Shown: positions 32,861 to 41,938 of the stretch, piece by piece
Numbering within the stretch: the first letter of the stretch is position 1
Layout of the letters: each line of letters opens with the position of its first letter
Assembly: GCA_017454335.1 (NCBI GenBank)
Contig: JAFTDE010000025.1
Coordinates: 1-64,000, forward strand
DNA: 64,000 nucleotides
Origin: Bacteroidales bacterium
Lineage (GTDB): Bacteria > Bacteroidota > Bacteroidia > Bacteroidales > UBA932
Reading direction: 5' to 3'
Program-made: the position numbers and the translations under genes
Notes under the pieces: model-generated
Seen by the model: only the letters and a program-made list of their open reading frames with translations
Told to the model about the DNA's origin: nothing
Databases searched by the model: none

Positions 32861-35767
32861 TCAGTTGTCTTTGGAGACCCTGCCGCACAGGATCTTGAAA
32901 TCACAATACGTACAGGCCGCCTGGTTCCGGTCCACCCGCCTGAACGGGATTTCCGGATTCTCCATTTCGTCAAATACCGCCGCCAGGCCCGCTTCGACGC
33001 CGGCGTTGAACGCCTCGCTCTGCGGCCAGGTCCGGACCGGATCCGTAAACAGGTCGGCCATCGCATACATTGCATTGGAGACGGTCTTGTCCGGGAAATC
33101 CGCCTCGACCATGCGGTCGTAAAGATAGAACTGCAGCGCCGCCTTGAAGCGGTGCGCCGTGGACGGGGAGAACAGCCGCTCCGCCTTGCCGGACGGGTCC
33201 AGCACCTCCTGCCGGTCCGATCCGGTCTTGTAATCGACCACGCGCACGCCGTCCGTGCCCAGCGTGTCGATCCGGTCCACGAAACCGCCGAACAGGTGGC
33301 CGCAGACGCTCTGTTCCCGCCAGATCTCCATCGCCAGCATCTGGAACGAAGGGCGGCCCTCCAGCTGGTCCAGGTCGGCCCGGATCACACGCCGGACGTA
33401 CTCCACGGCCACATCGGCCGCCACCAGGTCGCGCCCGGTGACTTCGACGCTGCGCAGCTCCGCCCGGATCAGGGACAGGACCTTGCGGCGGATTTCATCG
33501 CTGCGTTTCAGCCATCCGCGCAGGTACTCCGCCGAGACGGTTTTGTCGATATAGCGTTCCTTGTCGTGCTGCCGGGTCTTGTCGAAGCCATCGTCCCGGC
33601 GCATGGCTTCCTCGCCGTCATACAGGGCCCGCAGCGTGTTGTGGCAGACATTGCCCAGCATGCCGGCATCCAGCGATTCGTTCACCTCCTCGCGGGCGTC
33701 CAGCCCTTCGATCTTGTGGTAGTAGAACTGCACCGGACAGCTCATGTATTCCTGGATCACGCTGGGCGAATAGCGCAGCGTCTTCATTTTCCCGATATGG
33801 GCGGCCGTCTTCGGGATCTCGTCGTCCTGCCCCGTCCGGCTGATGTCCGACTGGGAGACGCTGCGGTGCAGCCGGCAGCGGTCCCGGTACAGGTACTGGA
33901 GCTGCTTGACGAAGCGGCTCTCCTCGCCGGGATTCAGCCCCTCGGTGCGGGAGTCGTACAGCATCCAGACATCCGTCGCGCGGGTGATCATGCGGTAGAA
34001 ATAATAGGCCCAGACGGCGTCCTGCCGCTCGAAAGTCGGCAGGCCGAAGGCTTTGCGCAGTTCCGGCGGGATGAACGAGCGGCTGACGCTGACCCGCGGG
34101 AAGACGCCCTCGTTCGCGTTCAGGATGATGACGTGCCGGAAATCCAGCGCCCGCGTCTCCAGCGGGCCCATGACCTGCAGGCCGCCCAGCGGTTCGCCGT
34201 CGAAGGGCACGCTGACGCCCGCGGCGATCTGGTCCAGCAGATGCGCCCAGGTCCGGGGCAGCACGGGCAGCGAGAGGTCGCGCAGCCGGCTCAGGCAGCA
34301 GTAGTACTGCCGCGCGAATTCCGCCTGCAGGGGATCCTCTTCGCGGATCCTGCCGGCCAGTTCGGCCGAGACCTCCATCAGGTAGTCCGCCAGGCGTTCG
34401 CACTGCGTGCGCCGCACCGCGTCGTCCCCGGGCGAAGCGTCCGTCAGCGCCGGACGGAAAACCAGGCCCAGCAGCGCCCCGCTGCCGAAATCCGCCTGCG
34501 GCACATAGTATTTGGCGCCCCGGATGATTCCATTCGCAGCCTCGCGCTCCGCCTCGTCCAGCCGCGCACGCAGGATGCCGCTCGACAGGATGTTGCGCAC
34601 CTGCCGGTTGTGGAAGTACCAGGACCCGTTCTTCTCTTTCAGATGCAGCTGCAGGGCCAGCACGTCCCGCATGAAGGCATACCATTCGCTGGACGGCAGC
34701 GGGTATCCCATCGTCACGTTGATACCCTCGTCGCCGGCGGGCAGGCTGTTCAGCACCGGCATCATCATCGTCTCGTCCGCCAGCACGACCGCGCAGTCGA
34801 TGCCGCGCTCCCCCGCCGGAATGTCCTGCAGGATGTCCGGCAGCATGCGCGCCTGGCCGATGGAGGAAGGAATCTCGCAGAAATGCACCTCCGGCGGGGC
34901 GTCTCCCCCCTGCGGGCGGAAGCGCGGCGCCTGCGGGAACTTCCGCACATTCTCGCGGATGAAGGTCGAGCAGATGTTCTTCCCGTCCTGGAGGAAACCA
35001 CCGGCATCGTCCCAGCAGAACTCCGCCATCCCGGCATCGCGAAGGCGCGCGAGCACCGCTTCCTCGCAACTGTTCAGGGCGTTCAGCCCGACGAAAACGA
35101 ATCCCGACACCCCCGGAAACACATCGGCGAACACGTCCCGGGCCGATTCCGACTCCAGCCGCTCAGCCAGGTCCCGGTAGATCATGCCCTCGTAGGCCAT
35201 CCCCTCTTCGCGCAGGCGGGCGCGGAAAGCCGTGTACAGCGGGAACAGGATCTGCCAGATCGTCAGGAAATTGCCCTTGACATCCGTCAGGCCCGAGGGT
35301 TTCCAGCCGACGAACGATCCCGCCAGCCGCTCCAGGGCCTCCAGCTGGGCCGGATCGGCATAGCTGTAGTCGTCCCGGATGGACTTCAGGTCCGCGATGT
35401 TCGCGAACAAGCCGCGGGCGTCCACGCGGTACTTGTCGATATCGTCGAAGTCCGAGAGGATCACGTCCCCCCAGCCGACGAAATCATCCAGCGGCTCGGG
35501 ATTGCGCAGCAGGGCCGAATAGCAGTCGTACAGGCGCAGCAGCAGCGAAATCCGGTCGGAAGCGCTCTGCCGCAGGGCCCGCGAGAAGAAGTCGTTGATC
35601 GTCACCAGGCGCGGAGCCAGCAGGGGTGCGTCCGAGCGCACCACACAGTCGCCCAGGTACGCACGGAAGAACGCCGCCGACCTCCGGTTGGGGAAGACGA
35701 AGATGCGGTCCTGTATGTCCCCGGATGCGAAATAGTGCCGGGCCACCTGCTGCAGGAAAGGCGTCAT
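32861..35767 (-). CDS. AddB-like nuclease with Fe-S cluster
   Basis: 968 residues. An inactive helicase-like N-terminus (DRIFVFPNRRSAAFFRAYLG; no clear Walker A) is followed by a PD-(D/E)XK nuclease: SPSVIQEYMSCPVQFYYHKI, GFVDRIDTLGTDGVRVVDYK and a C-terminal Cys cluster (CTYCDFKILC) that with Cys in MSCPVQ should hold a 4Fe-4S cluster. This is the layout of AddB. It lies 14 bases after the WYL regulator and 1 base before AddA. Confidence 0.9.
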   Translation of the reverse strand: MTPFLQQVARHYFASGDIQDRIFVFPNRRSAAFFRAYLGDCVVRSDAPLLAPRLVTINDFFSRALRQSASDRISLLLRLYDCYSALLRNPEPLDDFVGWGDVILSDFDDIDKYRVDARGLFANIADLKSIRDDYSYADPAQLEALERLAGSFVGWKPSGLTDVKGNFLTIWQILFPLYTAFRARLREEGMAYEGMIYRDLAERLESESARDVFADVFPGVSGFVFVGLNALNSCEEAVLARLRDAGMAEFCWDDAGGFLQDGKNICSTFIRENVRKFPQAPRFRPQGGDAPPEVHFCEIPSSIGQARMLPDILQDIPAGERGIDCAVVLADETMMMPVLNSLPAGDEGINVTMGYPLPSSEWYAFMRDVLALQLHLKEKNGSWYFHNRQVRNILSSGILRARLDEAEREAANGIIRGAKYYVPQADFGSGALLGLVFRPALTDASPGDDAVRRTQCERLADYLMEVSAELAGRIREEDPLQAEFARQYYCCLSRLRDLSLPVLPRTWAHLLDQIAAGVSVPFDGEPLGGLQVMGPLETRALDFRHVIILNANEGVFPRVSVSRSFIPPELRKAFGLPTFERQDAVWAYYFYRMITRATDVWMLYDSRTEGLNPGEESRFVKQLQYLYRDRCRLHRSVSQSDISRTGQDDEIPKTAAHIGKMKTLRYSPSVIQEYMSCPVQFYYHKIEGLDAREEVNESLDAGMLGNVCHNTLRALYDGEEAMRRDDGFDKTRQHDKERYIDKTVSAEYLRGWLKRSDEIRRKVLSLIRAELRSVEVTGRDLVAADVAVEYVRRVIRADLDQLEGRPSFQMLAMEIWREQSVCGHLFGGFVDRIDTLGTDGVRVVDYKTGSDRQEVLDPSGKAERLFSPSTAHRFKAALQFYLYDRMVEADFPDKTVSNAMYAMADLFTDPVRTWPQSEAFNAGVEAGLAAVFDEMENPEIPFRRVDRNQAACTYCDFKILCGRVSKDN

Positions 35768-35781
35768 GGCTATTCAGGAAG

Positions 35782-36684
35782 TCAGATATTCACGAGATGT
35801 TCGGCGGCATAACGGCGGATGTAGTCCCGGAGCTCGTCCCCTTCGAGGATCTCGATGTCGGCCGCCAGGCCCGACACGAAGCGGCCCACACCCTCCAGGG
35901 CACAGACCTCCGCATCGAAAATGTAGGCTCCACCGCTCTTGCCCAGGTCCTTTTCCGCCAGCGGATACTCCTCCACCAGCAGGTTCTTCGCCCGCAGCGA
36001 GAGGCGCAGGCGCACGTGGTAATGCCCGGGTCCGCTCATGCGGAAGGCGTCGATCTGCGAGGAACTGTGCAGCGCCTCGGAGGCCCAGGGTTCGTCCAGC
36101 ACCTCCACCGAATCGATGCGGGCGATCTTGAAGCGCTTGTTCAGTCCGTCTTCCGGATCGAAACACCAAACGTCCAGGTAGTTGGTCGTAAAGGCGAAGG
36201 GCTCCACCCGGCGGTCGCGGATGTCCCCGGAATGCGAGGACTCATAGTTTTTCAGCACCGCCATCACCTTGGCCCGGGCTGCGTCCGAGAGCGCCTGGAT
36301 GTTGGCCGCATTGGTCCGCTTGTCCACATAGTCGGCGATGGACGTGGAGTCGTAGATGGCCGCCAGTTTCCGGTGCAGGCCCTGCTTGAGCGCATTGGTA
36401 TTGTCCAGCGAGTCGATGATGCGGTTGACGATGTACGCCTCCTCCTCCGAGAAATAGACGATCTTCGACAGGTCCGGATACGGCCGCTTCATCGTGGCCA
36501 TGCGGAACACGTTCCCGTGTACGCGGTCCACGGAATAGCCCGCCGAGCGGAAGGTGTCGATATATCGGTACACCGTCCGCTCGGACATGCCCAGGGCCTG
36601 TGCCATATCCTCCAGCGTGTAATACGTCGGGCCGGAGAGCATCTGCATCAGGCGCAGCAGGCGTTCGATCTTGGGCTGGTCCAT
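35782..36684 (-). CDS. WYL-domain transcriptional regulator
   Basis: 300 residues. An N-terminal winged helix (KIERLLRLMQMLSGPTYYTL, ALGMSERTVYRYIDTF, residues 5-60) is followed by a WYL domain and a C-terminal extension (residues 150-300). The motif is changed here: DVWCFDPEDGLNKRFKIARI replaces the usual W-Y-L. WYL domains bind nucleic acid or nucleotides and often control DNA-damage or anti-phage genes. It lies directly upstream of the AddAB-like genes in the same run, so it may control them. Confidence 0.88.
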   Translation of the reverse strand: MDQPKIERLLRLMQMLSGPTYYTLEDMAQALGMSERTVYRYIDTFRSAGYSVDRVHGNVFRMATMKRPYPDLSKIVYFSEEEAYIVNRIIDSLDNTNALKQGLHRKLAAIYDSTSIADYVDKRTNAANIQALSDAARAKVMAVLKNYESSHSGDIRDRRVEPFAFTTNYLDVWCFDPEDGLNKRFKIARIDSVEVLDEPWASEALHSSSQIDAFRMSGPGHYHVRLRLSLRAKNLLVEEYPLAEKDLGKSGGAYIFDAEVCALEGVGRFVSGLAADIEILEGDELRDYIRRYAAEHLVNI

Positions 36685-36697
36685 GGGCTGTCAGGGG

Positions 36698-37489
36698 TCA
36701 ATAAGGCATCGCGTCCAGGTGCCGGTGCACCGCCTCCTGCAGCCGGTCCAGGCTGTCGCGGCGGTTGGCGGCCAGCAGCAGGGACGGATTGCGCAGCGAA
36801 GGGAATTCCCCGTCGAACGAGCAGACGCAGCCGCCCGCCTCGCAGAGGATCAGCGCCCCGGCGGCATAGTCCCAGGGCTTGAGGCACATCTCGAAGTACA
36901 GTTCGCCGCGTCCGGCGGCCATCAGGCACAGTTCGACCGCGGCCGATCCGGTACGGCGGATGTCATTGCTGGACATGAAGATATCATAGATGATCTCACT
37001 GCAGTAGCGGGCCCACTCCTTGTGGTAGGTGCTCATCGCAGTGAAGAGGATGCCGTTCTCGTACGGGCGGTCGGAGACGTGGATGGGATGGCCGTTGCAG
37101 AAGGCTCCGCGGCCCTTTTCCGCCCAGTAGCACTCCCCTCGCCAGGGGCTGAAGACGACGCCCATGAAAGGATCGCCGCCGCGGATCAGGGCGACGCTGA
37201 TGCAGCAGTTCTCGTCGCCGCGGGCGTAATTGGTCGTCCCGTCGATGGGATCGATGATCCAGACGTATTCGTGGCCGCTGACGTCCGCCAGGTCCTCCTC
37301 TTCGCAGAGGAATCCGCTGCCCGGCAGCAGCTCTGAGAGGCGGGCGGTCAGGAAATCCTGGACGGCCAGGTCGGACGAAGTCACCAGGTTCTCCCGCGAC
37401 CCCTTGTCGTGGATCTGGAATCCCGAGCGCGTCATCAGGCCGGACGCCTCGGGCACGATTTCAATGATTTGTTCAATATCGGGTTTCAT
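36698..37489 (-). CDS. Inositol monophosphatase family phosphatase
   Basis: 263 residues from ATG 37489. The metal site is visible: FLCEEEDLADVS (Glu), WIIDPIDGTTNYAR (the DPIDGT signature) and LKPWDYAAGALILCEAGG (the WDxAAG signature). Members act on inositol phosphate, fructose bisphosphate or 3'-phosphoadenosine phosphate. The substrate cannot be told from the sequence. It is 13 bases before the WYL gene. Two further in-frame codons upstream begin with TTG. Confidence 0.92.
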   Translation of the reverse strand: MKPDIEQIIEIVPEASGLMTRSGFQIHDKGSRENLVTSSDLAVQDFLTARLSELLPGSGFLCEEEDLADVSGHEYVWIIDPIDGTTNYARGDENCCISVALIRGGDPFMGVVFSPWRGECYWAEKGRGAFCNGHPIHVSDRPYENGILFTAMSTYHKEWARYCSEIIYDIFMSSNDIRRTGSAAVELCLMAAGRGELYFEMCLKPWDYAAGALILCEAGGCVCSFDGEFPSLRNPSLLLAANRRDSLDRLQEAVHRHLDAMPY

Positions 37490-37501
37490 AAGCAAGCAGG
37501 G

Positions 37502-38410
37502 CTAGTTGTAAAACAGGAAATACACGAGGAAAACGAAGCCCGCCAGCAGCAGGGCAATGGCAAGGGCAGCCAGAACATAGAAGATACCCGTCTTGAGCGT
37601 CAGCCGGATGCTCTTCTTCCACCCCAGGCCGAACAGCTGGCGGTAATCGACCGTCAGCAGGATCGCCATCAGCCCGACGCCGATCTCGCCCTGTTCCTTC
37701 GATCCGAAAAAGAGCGAGAAGAACATGAAGAAACAGAACTGGCAGAGGACATAGGCCGCGATTGCGGCGCATGCCGACGCCCCCATGTTCTGCTTTTTCA
37801 AGATCAGGATCATGCCCAGCCACAGAAGGAGGAACTGACCCAGGAACAGGTAGATGCCGCGGCTGCGCAGCGAACCTTCCAGGGCCGCCAGCGAAGCCTT
37901 GACCGGCGTATCCACCAGTTCGGGGTGCTTGTCCAGATCGAAGATGTGGATCAGCAGCGGGACATAGGTGTTGATATCACGGATGAAGCGCTGTCGTTTT
38001 TCTATTTTGGCCAGTTCGGCAGGGTCCTGCACGGAAGCCGTATCGATCTGGACGGACGGGATAATCTGTTCCGGGGTTTCCGTCGCCGCTTCGCGCGTGA
38101 CGGAGAATTCCGGATTCACGATCGCAGCGACCAGGGCGAAGAAGGCATAGAAGATGATCAGGGAGGTCAGCGGCGCCAGGTAACGTTCGTGCTGGCCATG
38201 GATATAGTCCCGGATCATGTAACCGGGACGCAGCAGCAGGTGCACGAAGGTGCGCTTGGCATCGTCGTTGAGAAAAGGAATGTCGTCGAAGGCCCCTTCG
38301 TAGAAGTCTTTTTTCCGGGTCTTTTCCTTCTTCTTCGACCACGGCAGGAAACCGTTCTTCTGCCAGATCTTGAAAGCCCGTATGCGTACCTGAAAACTCG
38401 CTTTTTTCAT
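37502..38410 (-). CDS. DUF3667 membrane protein
   Basis: 302 residues. A short positively charged N-terminus is followed by the DUF3667 core (NGFLPWSKKKEKTRKKDFYE, DDAKRTFVHLLLRPGYMIRDY, HGQHERYLAPLTSLIIFYAFF) and four to five membrane helices (FLGQFLLLWLGMILIL, CAAIAAYVLCQFCFFMFFSL, GIFYVLAALAIALLLAGFVF). The family is widespread in Bacteroidetes and unassigned. It is the first gene of the operon with IMPase, WYL and AddBA and has its own promoter. Confidence 0.85.
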   Translation of the reverse strand: MKKASFQVRIRAFKIWQKNGFLPWSKKKEKTRKKDFYEGAFDDIPFLNDDAKRTFVHLLLRPGYMIRDYIHGQHERYLAPLTSLIIFYAFFALVAAIVNPEFSVTREAATETPEQIIPSVQIDTASVQDPAELAKIEKRQRFIRDINTYVPLLIHIFDLDKHPELVDTPVKASLAALEGSLRSRGIYLFLGQFLLLWLGMILILKKQNMGASACAAIAAYVLCQFCFFMFFSLFFGSKEQGEIGVGLMAILLTVDYRQLFGLGWKKSIRLTLKTGIFYVLAALAIALLLAGFVFLVYFLFYN

Positions 38411-38419
38411 AATCGTTCA

Positions 38420-38427
38420 CAAATATA
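38420..38427 (-). promoter_or_regulatory. -7 element TATATTTG of the DUF3667-AddBA operon
   Basis: TATATTTG on the minus strand, 9 bases before the DUF3667 ATG; the rest of the 120-base gap to the GH97 gene holds no other element. Confidence 0.65.
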
Positions 38428-38517
38428 CCTTTTCTCCGCCAAGATACCTACACGCAATGCATGCAAATAATCATACACTTCTTGCCGGATTCCCGGAAAT
38501 CCCGTAATTTTACCTCC

Positions 38518-40437
38518 ATGAAACTCCTTACGATCCTCCTCGCCCTGCTGCCCGTCCTCAACGGGCCGGGCGCCAGACTCCAGGTCAGCTTCGACGATGC
38601 CGGCGGAGCGTTGCGCTATGCCGTTTCCTACGACGGACGGACCCTCGTGGAACCCTCCCGGCTGGGCCTGCAGACCAACGATGCCGATTACTCCCTGCTG
38701 GAGGTGGTGTCCAGCGAGACGCAGGAGGTCCGCGACAACTACGTCCTGGACCGCATCAAAGCTTCGCGGATCGACCATCCGGCCGTGCGGGCCGTCCTCC
38801 ACTGCAAGACCCCGCAGGGGCGCCTGCTGGACATCGAATGGCACCTGACCGCCAACGACGCCGCCTTCCGCTACTGCATCCCGCGCGATACGGAGACCGG
38901 CAGCATCCGCGTGCTGCAGGAGCAAAGCGCCTTCCGCTTCCCGGAGGGGACAACCGGATTCCTGACCCCGCAGAGCGACGCAATGATCGGCTGGAAGCGC
39001 AGCAAACCCAGTTACGAGGAGTTCTACAAGCTGGATGTCCCGATCACGGAGCGTTCGCAATACGGCCACGGATTCACCTTCCCCTGCCTGTTCCGGGTGG
39101 GCGGCGAAGGCTGGGTCCTGCTCAGCGAGACGGGCGTCGACAGCCGCTACTGCGCCTCGCGCCTGAGCGATTACGATACGGCGGAAGGATACCGGATCGC
39201 CTTCCCGATGCCCGAAGAGAACAACGGCAATGGCACCGTGGAACCGGCGTTCGCCCTGCCCGGCGCGACGCCCTGGCGCACGATCACGGTCGGCAGCGAC
39301 CTTGCCCCGATCGTAGAGACGACCATCCCCTTCGACGTGGTGGAACCCCGTTTCGAGACCAGCCGCGGATACCGCTACGGCAAGAGCAGCTGGAGCTGGA
39401 TCGTCTGGCAGGATGCCAGCATGAACCGCGATGACCAGATCGCCTACATCGACCTGGCCGCGGAAATGGGCTGGCCCTACATCCTGATCGATGCCGGCTG
39501 GGACAAGGAGTTCGGCCACGAGGGCATGGAGGAACTGGTCCGCTATGCCCGCTCGGTGGGCGTGGACGTGTTCCTGTGGTTCTCTTCCAGCGGCTGGTGG
39601 AACGACATCACGCAGAGCCCCGTCGACATCATGTGCGATCCCATCGCCCGCAAGGCGGAAATGCGCTGGATGGAGGGCATCGGCGTCAAAGGCATCAAGG
39701 TGGATTTCTTCGGCGGGGACAAGCAGGAGACGATGCGGCTGTACGAGCACATCCTCAGCGATGCCGACGACCACGGCCTGATGTGCATCTTCCACGGCGC
39801 GACCCTTCCCCGCGGCTGGGAGCGAATGTACCCCAATTTCGTGGGCAGCGAAGCCGTCCTGGCCTCCGAGAACCTGGTTTTCGGACAGGTTCACTGCGAC
39901 CTCGAGTCGCAGAACGCCGCCCTGCATCCTTTCCTGCGCAATACCGTGGCCAGCATGGAGTTCGGCGGCGTGTTCCTGAACCGCCGGCTGGACCGCCGCA
40001 ACGGAGCTCCCGGACGCGGCGGACGCATCAGCGGCACGATACGCCGGACCACGGACGCGGCGGAACTGGCCATCTCCGTGCTGTACCAGAATCCGATCCA
40101 GAATTTCGCCATCACGCCCAACAACCTCACGGACGCGCCCGCGGCGGCCATCGACTTCCTGCGGGAAGTCCCGACCACCTGGGACGAGACGCGGCTGGTC
40201 GAGGGCTATCCGGGCCGCCACATCGTGCTGGCCAGACGCCACGGGCGGACCTGGTACGTCGCCGCCATCAACGCGGAGGAGACGCCGCTGAAGGTGGATG
40301 TCCGCGCCCTGGAGTCCCGTTTCGGGGGCACGGCGCTGGTTTACAGCACAGGAAAGGACGGGCTGCAGACCGGCCCGGCCGCGAAAAAAGCGCTCAGCCT
40401 CCCGAAGGACGACGGAGCGCTGATCGTGATCCGATAG
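38518..40437 (+). CDS. GH97 glycoside hydrolase
   Basis: 639 residues from ATG 38518 with a cleavable signal (MKLLTILLALLPVLNG). N-terminal beta-sandwich, then an (alpha/beta)8 barrel from about residue 280: WSWIVWQDASMNRDDQIAYI, EMGWPYILIDAGWD, GVKGIKVDFFGGDKQETM and HGATLPRGWERMYPNFVGSE. The Asp of KVDF is where retaining GH97 alpha-galactosidases keep their nucleophile; inverting members (SusB) use Glu at other sites. The C-terminal domain is beta-rich. Likely substrate is alpha-galactoside in pectin or plant storage sugar. Short leader, weak TAATTTTA element at 38505-38512. Convergent with the GH105 gene. Confidence 0.9.
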   Translation: MKLLTILLALLPVLNGPGARLQVSFDDAGGALRYAVSYDGRTLVEPSRLGLQTNDADYSLLEVVSSETQEVRDNYVLDRIKASRIDHPAVRAVLHCKTPQGRLLDIEWHLTANDAAFRYCIPRDTETGSIRVLQEQSAFRFPEGTTGFLTPQSDAMIGWKRSKPSYEEFYKLDVPITERSQYGHGFTFPCLFRVGGEGWVLLSETGVDSRYCASRLSDYDTAEGYRIAFPMPEENNGNGTVEPAFALPGATPWRTITVGSDLAPIVETTIPFDVVEPRFETSRGYRYGKSSWSWIVWQDASMNRDDQIAYIDLAAEMGWPYILIDAGWDKEFGHEGMEELVRYARSVGVDVFLWFSSSGWWNDITQSPVDIMCDPIARKAEMRWMEGIGVKGIKVDFFGGDKQETMRLYEHILSDADDHGLMCIFHGATLPRGWERMYPNFVGSEAVLASENLVFGQVHCDLESQNAALHPFLRNTVASMEFGGVFLNRRLDRRNGAPGRGGRISGTIRRTTDAAELAISVLYQNPIQNFAITPNNLTDAPAAAIDFLREVPTTWDETRLVEGYPGRHIVLARRHGRTWYVAAINAEETPLKVDVRALESRFGGTALVYSTGKDGLQTGPAAKKALSLPKDDGALIVIR

Positions 40438-40445
40438 TCAGGGGC

Positions 40446-41576
40446 TCAGCGGTGCTCCCAGAGCCCGGTGCCCAGCAGGAAGGACCCGTAGGCGGCGAAG
40501 GTGCTGATCTCGCGCGGCTGCGCGATGTATTCCGCATAGCTGCGCTTGAGCCCGATGCTGCTGCAGTCCAGCAGGTTGACGAATCCGTCCGTATTGACCA
40601 CCGCTTTCGTGACCAGGCCGGCATACGCACGGTCGGCGACGCTTTGATACTCTTCCGCGGGAATGAATCCCTTGTCGATAGAGCGCTGGATCAGATAGAG
40701 GAACATCCCCGTGCCGGATGTCTCATTCCAGTTGCCCGCTTCGCCGGGCTTGTCCACGACCTGGCACCACATGCCGGTAGCGGGGTCCTGCGAGGCTTTT
40801 AGCCCGCTGCACATCCGCCGAAGCTGTTCCAGCAGCGCAGCGCGTCCGGGCTGGTCCTCCGGCAGAAAATCAAATACATCCGCCCACAGGACAGCCAGCC
40901 ATCCCATCCCTTCGCTCCAGACTTCGGGGTAGGCGCCGCGGGATTCGTCCCAGCCGTGCACGAAACAGCCGTTATCCTTGCCGCAGAGCGCGGTGATCCC
41001 TTCCATCTGGCGTACTACCTCCGCATAATCCTCCGGATGTCCCAGGGTCCTGGCATAGCGGGCCAAAAAGATCTGCCCCATGAACACGCCGTCCACCCAG
41101 ACCTGACGGATACGCGCCGAATGCCAGAACATCCCGTTGTCGAAGCGGGGATAGGTATCGAAGCCCCGCCGTATCGTTTCGGCGGCGCGGGCATAGCGTT
41201 CCTCCCCCGTCTGTTCGTACAGCAGCAGGCAGGCATAGCCCGGGACGAAATTGTCCAGCGCGTCGGGGCGGAACTGCCGCACGCGCCCCGCGGCATCGAC
41301 ATGCTGGTCCACATATCGCCGGATGTAGTCATAATAGACCGGATCGCCGGTCCAGCGCCACAGGTGCTCCAGGGCGAACATCAGGTATCCGGCCTGCCAG
41401 GTGAAGGAATTGTCCTGCGTCCCCCAGCGGATCTCGTCGGGATCGGCATAGCGGTGGATGAACTGCCGGCCCGTGGTCACGGACCAGCGGCGGGGCTGCT
41501 GGGCAGATGCGGCTGGCCCGGAGGCCAGCGTCGAGCAAAGGAGCAAAACAGGAAGGATACGTCTCAGTACTCTCAT
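40446..41576 (-). CDS. GH105/GH88-type unsaturated uronyl hydrolase
   Basis: 376 residues from ATG 41576 with a signal peptide (LPVLLLCSTLASGPAASA). (alpha/alpha)6 barrel signatures: QAGYLMFALEHLWRWTGDPV, FRPDALDNFVPGYACLLLY, HSARIRQVWVDGVFMGQIFL, AYPEVWSEGMGWLAVLWADV and NETSGTGMFLYLIQRSIDKG. It shares the layout of the 16227-17423 gene but is clearly divergent and not a recent copy. Likely acts on unsaturated oligosaccharides from pectin lyases. Its promoter is intertwined with that of a small plus-strand gene. Confidence 0.88.
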   Translation of the reverse strand: MRVLRRILPVLLLCSTLASGPAASAQQPRRWSVTTGRQFIHRYADPDEIRWGTQDNSFTWQAGYLMFALEHLWRWTGDPVYYDYIRRYVDQHVDAAGRVRQFRPDALDNFVPGYACLLLYEQTGEERYARAAETIRRGFDTYPRFDNGMFWHSARIRQVWVDGVFMGQIFLARYARTLGHPEDYAEVVRQMEGITALCGKDNGCFVHGWDESRGAYPEVWSEGMGWLAVLWADVFDFLPEDQPGRAALLEQLRRMCSGLKASQDPATGMWCQVVDKPGEAGNWNETSGTGMFLYLIQRSIDKGFIPAEEYQSVADRAYAGLVTKAVVNTDGFVNLLDCSSIGLKRSYAEYIAQPREISTFAAYGSFLLGTGLWEHR

Positions 41577-41597
41577 AGGGAAAATCGATGATATACA

Positions 41598-41626
41598 CAA
41601 AGATACACAATCTTTTGCTATATTTG
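41598..41626. promoter_or_regulatory. Divergent promoters of GH105 and the 36-residue protein
   Basis: TATCTTTG on the minus strand (41598-41605), 22 bases before the GH105 ATG, and TATATTTG on the plus strand (41619-41626), 5 bases before the small-protein ATG. The two elements are 13 bases apart. Confidence 0.6.
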
Positions 41627-41631
41627 TTTCC

Positions 41632-41742
41632 ATGAAGGAAATGAACATGCCCCTGATGGCCACGCTGTGGGGCATGCGTCTCACCTTCAACTTCGCCCGC
41701 AAGTGGGCGATGATCAAGGAAGGCAAGAAGTACAGCAAGTAA
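41632..41742 (+). CDS. Small 36-residue protein, leaderless
   Basis: Begins MKEMNMPLMATLWGMRLTFN and ends in KKYSK. It is basic, Met-rich, with an amphipathic helix (LWGMRLTFNFARKWAMIKEG). It has its own TATATTTG promoter ending 5 bases before the ATG, which argues for a real, possibly leaderless, gene rather than chance. No signal peptide. A small hairpin with CGTGGC/GCCACG (41775-41790) lies 33 bases downstream. I know no family; it could be a membrane-associated peptide or toxin-like protein. Confidence 0.55.
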   Translation: MKEMNMPLMATLWGMRLTFNFARKWAMIKEGKKYSK

Positions 41743-41774
41743 CTGAAATACAGCTTATTCGACCCGTCGCCCGT

Positions 41775-41790
41775 CGTGGCTTGTGCCACG
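41775..41790 (+). terminator. Weak hairpin after the small protein
   Basis: CGTGGC/GCCACG with a TTGT loop. It has no T-run, so it may only weakly terminate. Confidence 0.3.
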
Positions 41791-41818
41791 GCAGAGATTG
41801 CGGCAGAGGTCGCGGCAG

Positions 41819-41893
41819 GGGGCAGGTTCCGCGCGGAAAATGCAATACAAAACGCTCTCGCGTTTCAAGCATTTCCGCTACGGAACTGCCCCC
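41819..41893. repeat. 75-base fold-back, copy 2
   Basis: Same fold-back as at 22689-22763, with only a few substitutions (for example AGAATGC to AAAATGC, CTCCCGCG to CTCTCGCG, CCGCTGCGG to CCGCTACGG). Some of the changes fall in loops or bulges. The hairpin array follows 45-52 bases later in both loci, in the same orientation. Confidence 0.8.
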
Positions 41894-41938
41894 CGCCGCC
41901 ACAACAATCCAGCCCTCCCGCGGAATCACCCCGACAGA

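Noticed and set aside
29857..35812. Two plus-strand frames of about 1000 codons each
   Set aside because: Antisense to the AddA- and AddB-like genes, with the same biased composition and no domain.
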